Assembly: GCA_030267565.1 (NCBI GenBank)
Contig: BRXU01000078.1
Span: 47,666-111,665, forward strand
DNA length: 64,000 bases
Direction: 5' to 3'
DNA from: Pleodorina starrii
Taxonomy: Eukaryota; Chlorophyta; Chlorophyceae; Chlamydomonadales; Volvocaceae
Shown here one piece after another: positions 61,996-64,000 of this stretch. Position 1 is the first letter of the stretch, and each line of letters starts with the position of its first letter. The notes under the pieces are model-generated. The model was not told where the DNA came from. It searched no databases and was given only the letters and a program-made list of their open reading frames with translations. Position numbers and translations under genes: made by a program.

Positions 61996-62386
61996 GATAA
62001 GTTTCCTTTACCGCGCTGGCATCCCGCTGAACATTCTCGACAGTCCGCGTTGGCATGAGGTTTTCCGGCTTCAGATTAGCCATGCCCTTGCGAAGCAGCA
62101 CGTAGGCCAAGATCGCCAAGACCACGCCGACAACCACTGCGCTCCAGATTGGCCCTAGATCGGTTTCGGCAAGTGCAGCGACCAAAGCAACGGTAAGCAC
62201 GTTGAGCGTAACGATACCTAAAACGGCTGCTGCCACGATCATGCCCAGGCCCGTTCCCGCGCGGCTCAGGTTCTGACGCAGTTCGGCTTTGGCAAGCATG
62301 ACTTCCTTGCGAACCAGGTCGCTGGAAATGCGCAGGGCATCGGCAGCCAGCGATGCAGGGCTTTGCGAGCGAATGGGATCAGGCAT
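61985..62386 (-). CDS. DUF1469 / Actinobacterial-holin-like membrane protein
   Basis: A 133-residue protein: helical N-terminus SLAADALRISSDLVRKEVML then two spans (about 48-72, 78-100: LGMIVAAAVLGIVTLNVLTV and PIWSAVVVGVVLAILAYVLL). It fits the phage_holin_3_6/DUF1469 type. GGAGG lies 5 bases before the ATG at 62386. It overlaps both neighbours, forming an operon. Confidence 0.78.
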   Translation of the reverse strand: MPDPIRSQSPASLAADALRISSDLVRKEVMLAKAELRQNLSRAGTGLGMIVAAAVLGIVTLNVLTVALVAALAETDLGPIWSAVVVGVVLAILAYVLLRKGMANLKPENLMPTRTVENVQRDASAVKETYHDA

Positions 62387-62978
62387 GCGAACCTCCATCG
62401 CCGCGACCGCCGGAAATGGGAAGCGGATTGGTTGAGACAGGGTGATCTGCTGCAGATGTCTTGTCTGCCTGCGCGTCACTATTTACGGTCCCGACGCGGA
62501 CGGGGGATTTCGATAAATTAGGCCGTGACATGTTGGAATCTAGTGAGCTTTTCCTTTTCATGGAACTTGACGGCGTGGTGGAGCCCGCACGCAAAAAGCG
62601 AACGGCGGCAAAACCGGCCAAGGCCGACAGCCCCAGGAAAGCCCCTGGCTGACGGCGTGCGAACCTACGAACCTCGTCAACCATCTCCCGCGGATCCGTC
62701 GCGTTCAGACTGTCAGCCAGACCACTAACGGTATCGGCCGCACGGTCGAACATCGTCGCAATCGACGAATTCGGCTCGATCTCAGACCCCGCTTTGCGAA
62801 GGCCAGCAGCGAGACTTTCAGCACGCTCTGCCACTCCCGAACGGAGATCCTTTTCATAGCGCTTGGCTTCATCCTTGACGCCGCCCGCGAGACGCGAGGC
62901 CTGTTCCGTCGCCTCCGCCTTGATGCTCTCTGTCGTGGAACTGCTGGGGGACTTGGAACGCGAATTGTCGTCGACCAT
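62379..62978 (-). CDS. YqjD/ElaB-like helical anchor protein
   Basis: A 199-residue protein. The long amphipathic helix region (SIKAEATEQASRLAGGVKDE and following) ends in a single anchor (QPGAFLGLSALAGFAAVRFL, about 115-132) with a basic residue after it. The C-terminal 65 residues are polar. This resembles nutrient-deprivation-induced proteins of alphaproteobacteria. AAGGGAGAAA precedes two adjacent ATGs. Confidence 0.7.
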   Translation of the reverse strand: MVDDNSRSKSPSSSTTESIKAEATEQASRLAGGVKDEAKRYEKDLRSGVAERAESLAAGLRKAGSEIEPNSSIATMFDRAADTVSGLADSLNATDPREMVDEVRRFARRQPGAFLGLSALAGFAAVRFLRAGSTTPSSSMKRKSSLDSNMSRPNLSKSPVRVGTVNSDAQADKTSAADHPVSTNPLPISGGRGDGGSHA

Positions 62979-63268
62979 CATTTTCTCCCTTGAAATTATT
63001 TATTAGGGCAAGTGCAGAGCTTTGTGTACTGACCTCGGCTATCGACAGACTAACCTTCAACCGATCCCGTCGTTCCACTGATGTTTCTTATGGGTAATTG
63101 ACGCCGCCAGTGGGGCACAATCGCGCCGAAACTGGGGAGCGAAATAAATTTCGCCGAGAACATATAATTATAGGGTGGGTTCCATGCTGATATCTGCCAG
63201 AGATGCCCTACAGCATCGGCATGGCGGGACAGGATCAAGCTTGAGTAGCAAACCCACCTCGCTGCTTG

Positions 63269-63652
63269 TCAGCAGATCCTGCTCATCCGGTGCATCTCTG
63301 CGACCACGCGCCGTTCGTCGTAGGGTTTGTCAAAAAACACGCAGTCGGCAGGTAGCTTCATTCGCCCGATTTCTGCCTTACCGGAGGTTACGATGACATG
63401 AATGGGCGGCCAACGCTCGCGGATCAGTGCGGCCAGTTTAAGGCCATCAACGCCCCGGGGCATATCGACATCGGTGAAGACGATACGAATATCAGGACGG
63501 GTTTCGAGGATCCTGACCGCATCTGTGGCGTCAGTAGCTTCAACCGCTTCGAAACCTGCATCTTCGACCATGTCGAGTGCGGCCATTCGAAGGATCGGTT
63601 CATCTTCTACGACCAGAACAAGCTGGCGTTTCATGGGAGCATATTGGGCCAT
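63269..63652 (-). CDS. CheY-like response regulator
   Basis: A 127-residue single receiver domain: LVLVVEDEPILR with the acidic pocket, phospho-acceptor Asp in VFTDVDMPRG near residue 61, Thr/Ser in IVTSGKAE and Lys in FFDKPYDE. No output domain. It starts 14 bases after the upstream histidine kinase stop, so the two form a two-component pair of the HWE general-stress type. Confidence 0.92.
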   Translation of the reverse strand: MAQYAPMKRQLVLVVEDEPILRMAALDMVEDAGFEAVEATDATDAVRILETRPDIRIVFTDVDMPRGVDGLKLAALIRERWPPIHVIVTSGKAEIGRMKLPADCVFFDKPYDERRVVAEMHRMSRIC

Positions 63653-63666
63653 CAGGTCTTTCCGTC

Positions 63667-64000
63667 TCAGGGCTGCTGCATCTGGGAAAGCGGAGCTTCC
63701 ATCGACGCGAGCAGGCCATCTTGGTGGTAACCAAGCTCAACGCCGCCAGTTCCAATCAGTCCCATGCTGATCAGTCTCGACCCGAATCCTTTGCCGGATG
63801 GCTGTTGAACCGGGGGGCCGCCGGTTTCCGCCCAGCACATCCGCAAAGTCTCTTCTTCAGTGCTGTTCTCGATGGTCCAGGTAATCGTCACCCGTCCTTC
63901 AGGTACGGACAGGGCGCCGTATTTGACAGCGTTGGTCGCTAACTCATGCAGAAGGAGCGATAGGGACAACGTGGCCCGGGGTCCGATCTGGAGGGACGGA
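63667..64000 (-). CDS. HWE/HisKA_2-type histidine kinase, 3' end (partial)
   Basis: The C-terminal 110 residues of a sensor kinase cut by the right edge. LLLHELATNAVKYGALS is the N box of the HATPase domain; WAETGGPPV and GFGSRLI are its glycine-rich boxes. Upstream in-frame residues (QIGPRA) continue beyond the window. The short TTG-initiated frame from 63969 is not the true start. It is the probable partner of the adjacent receiver protein. Confidence 0.9.
   Translation of the reverse strand, partial: PSLQIGPRATLSLSLLLHELATNAVKYGALSVPEGRVTITWTIENSTEEETLRMCWAETGGPPVQQPSGKGFGSRLISMGLIGTGGVELGYHQDGLLASMEAPLSQMQQP

Overview
The window looks like a stretch of a Rhodobacterales replicon, most likely from Paracoccus or a close relative. 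The evidence is its high GC, the roseobacter/Paracoccus-style virB/virD mating apparatus, an alphaproteobacterial SOS box (GTTC-N7-GTTC), and a small winged-helix replication initiator of the kind seen on Paracoccus plasmids. The genus is inferred from content, not from a marker gene.

Positions 1-14.7 kb are a mosaic plasmid-backbone and cargo region. Backbone genes are an IHF-beta subunit, three small unknown plasmid proteins, a DUF4942/N6-adenine methyltransferase-like protein and an ArdC-type antirestriction protein. A GC-rich leader and the 3' end of the methyltransferase gene both occur twice in direct orientation. Between the copies lie a NUDIX/GNAT segment, a VapBC pair, an IS110-family element, and a metal-response module (ArsR regulator, CDF-like transporter, LspA, DUF411 protein) that carries the scar of a second copy.

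Positions 14.7-33.9 kb hold the conjugation apparatus. Divergent VirC2-like and VirC1-like genes flank a probable oriT region. On its other side are an HTH/VirD1-like accessory protein, a VirD2-like relaxase and a VirD4 coupling protein. On the opposite strand, downstream of an H-NS-like gene, is a complete VirB operon. Its transcription order is unknown-LT-B2-B3-B4-B7-like-LT/B1-B5-B8-B9-B10-B11-unknown-B6.

Positions 34-43 kb contain a secreted RTX protein built from near-identical 206-residue repeats. Next come a membrane protein with an HTH-like N-terminus and an overlapping alpha/beta hydrolase; I recall such pairs being named RcgA/RcgR in Rhodobacteraceae. They are followed by an exported protein, RepA, a secreted nuclease, and an SOS-controlled umuD with a truncated umuC. 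A palindromic motif upstream of the virB operon recurs in part upstream of the exported-protein gene, which suggests shared control of mating. This is the best candidate for a poorly described system here.

Positions 43-64 kb are a stress and envelope island: PAP2 phosphatase, DUF892 ferritin-like protein, Na+/H+ antiporter, MscS channel, DUF2382 proteins, TetR, histidine phosphatase, GAF protein, chemoreceptor, NsrR with flavohemoglobin, DUF3618/DUF1469-like envelope proteins and a response regulator with an HWE-type kinase. It is interrupted by a broken IS3-type element and an ISNCY-like element. The ISNCY transposase and a neighbouring exported 5-hydroxyisourate hydrolase-like gene are each cut by a single in-frame TAG.
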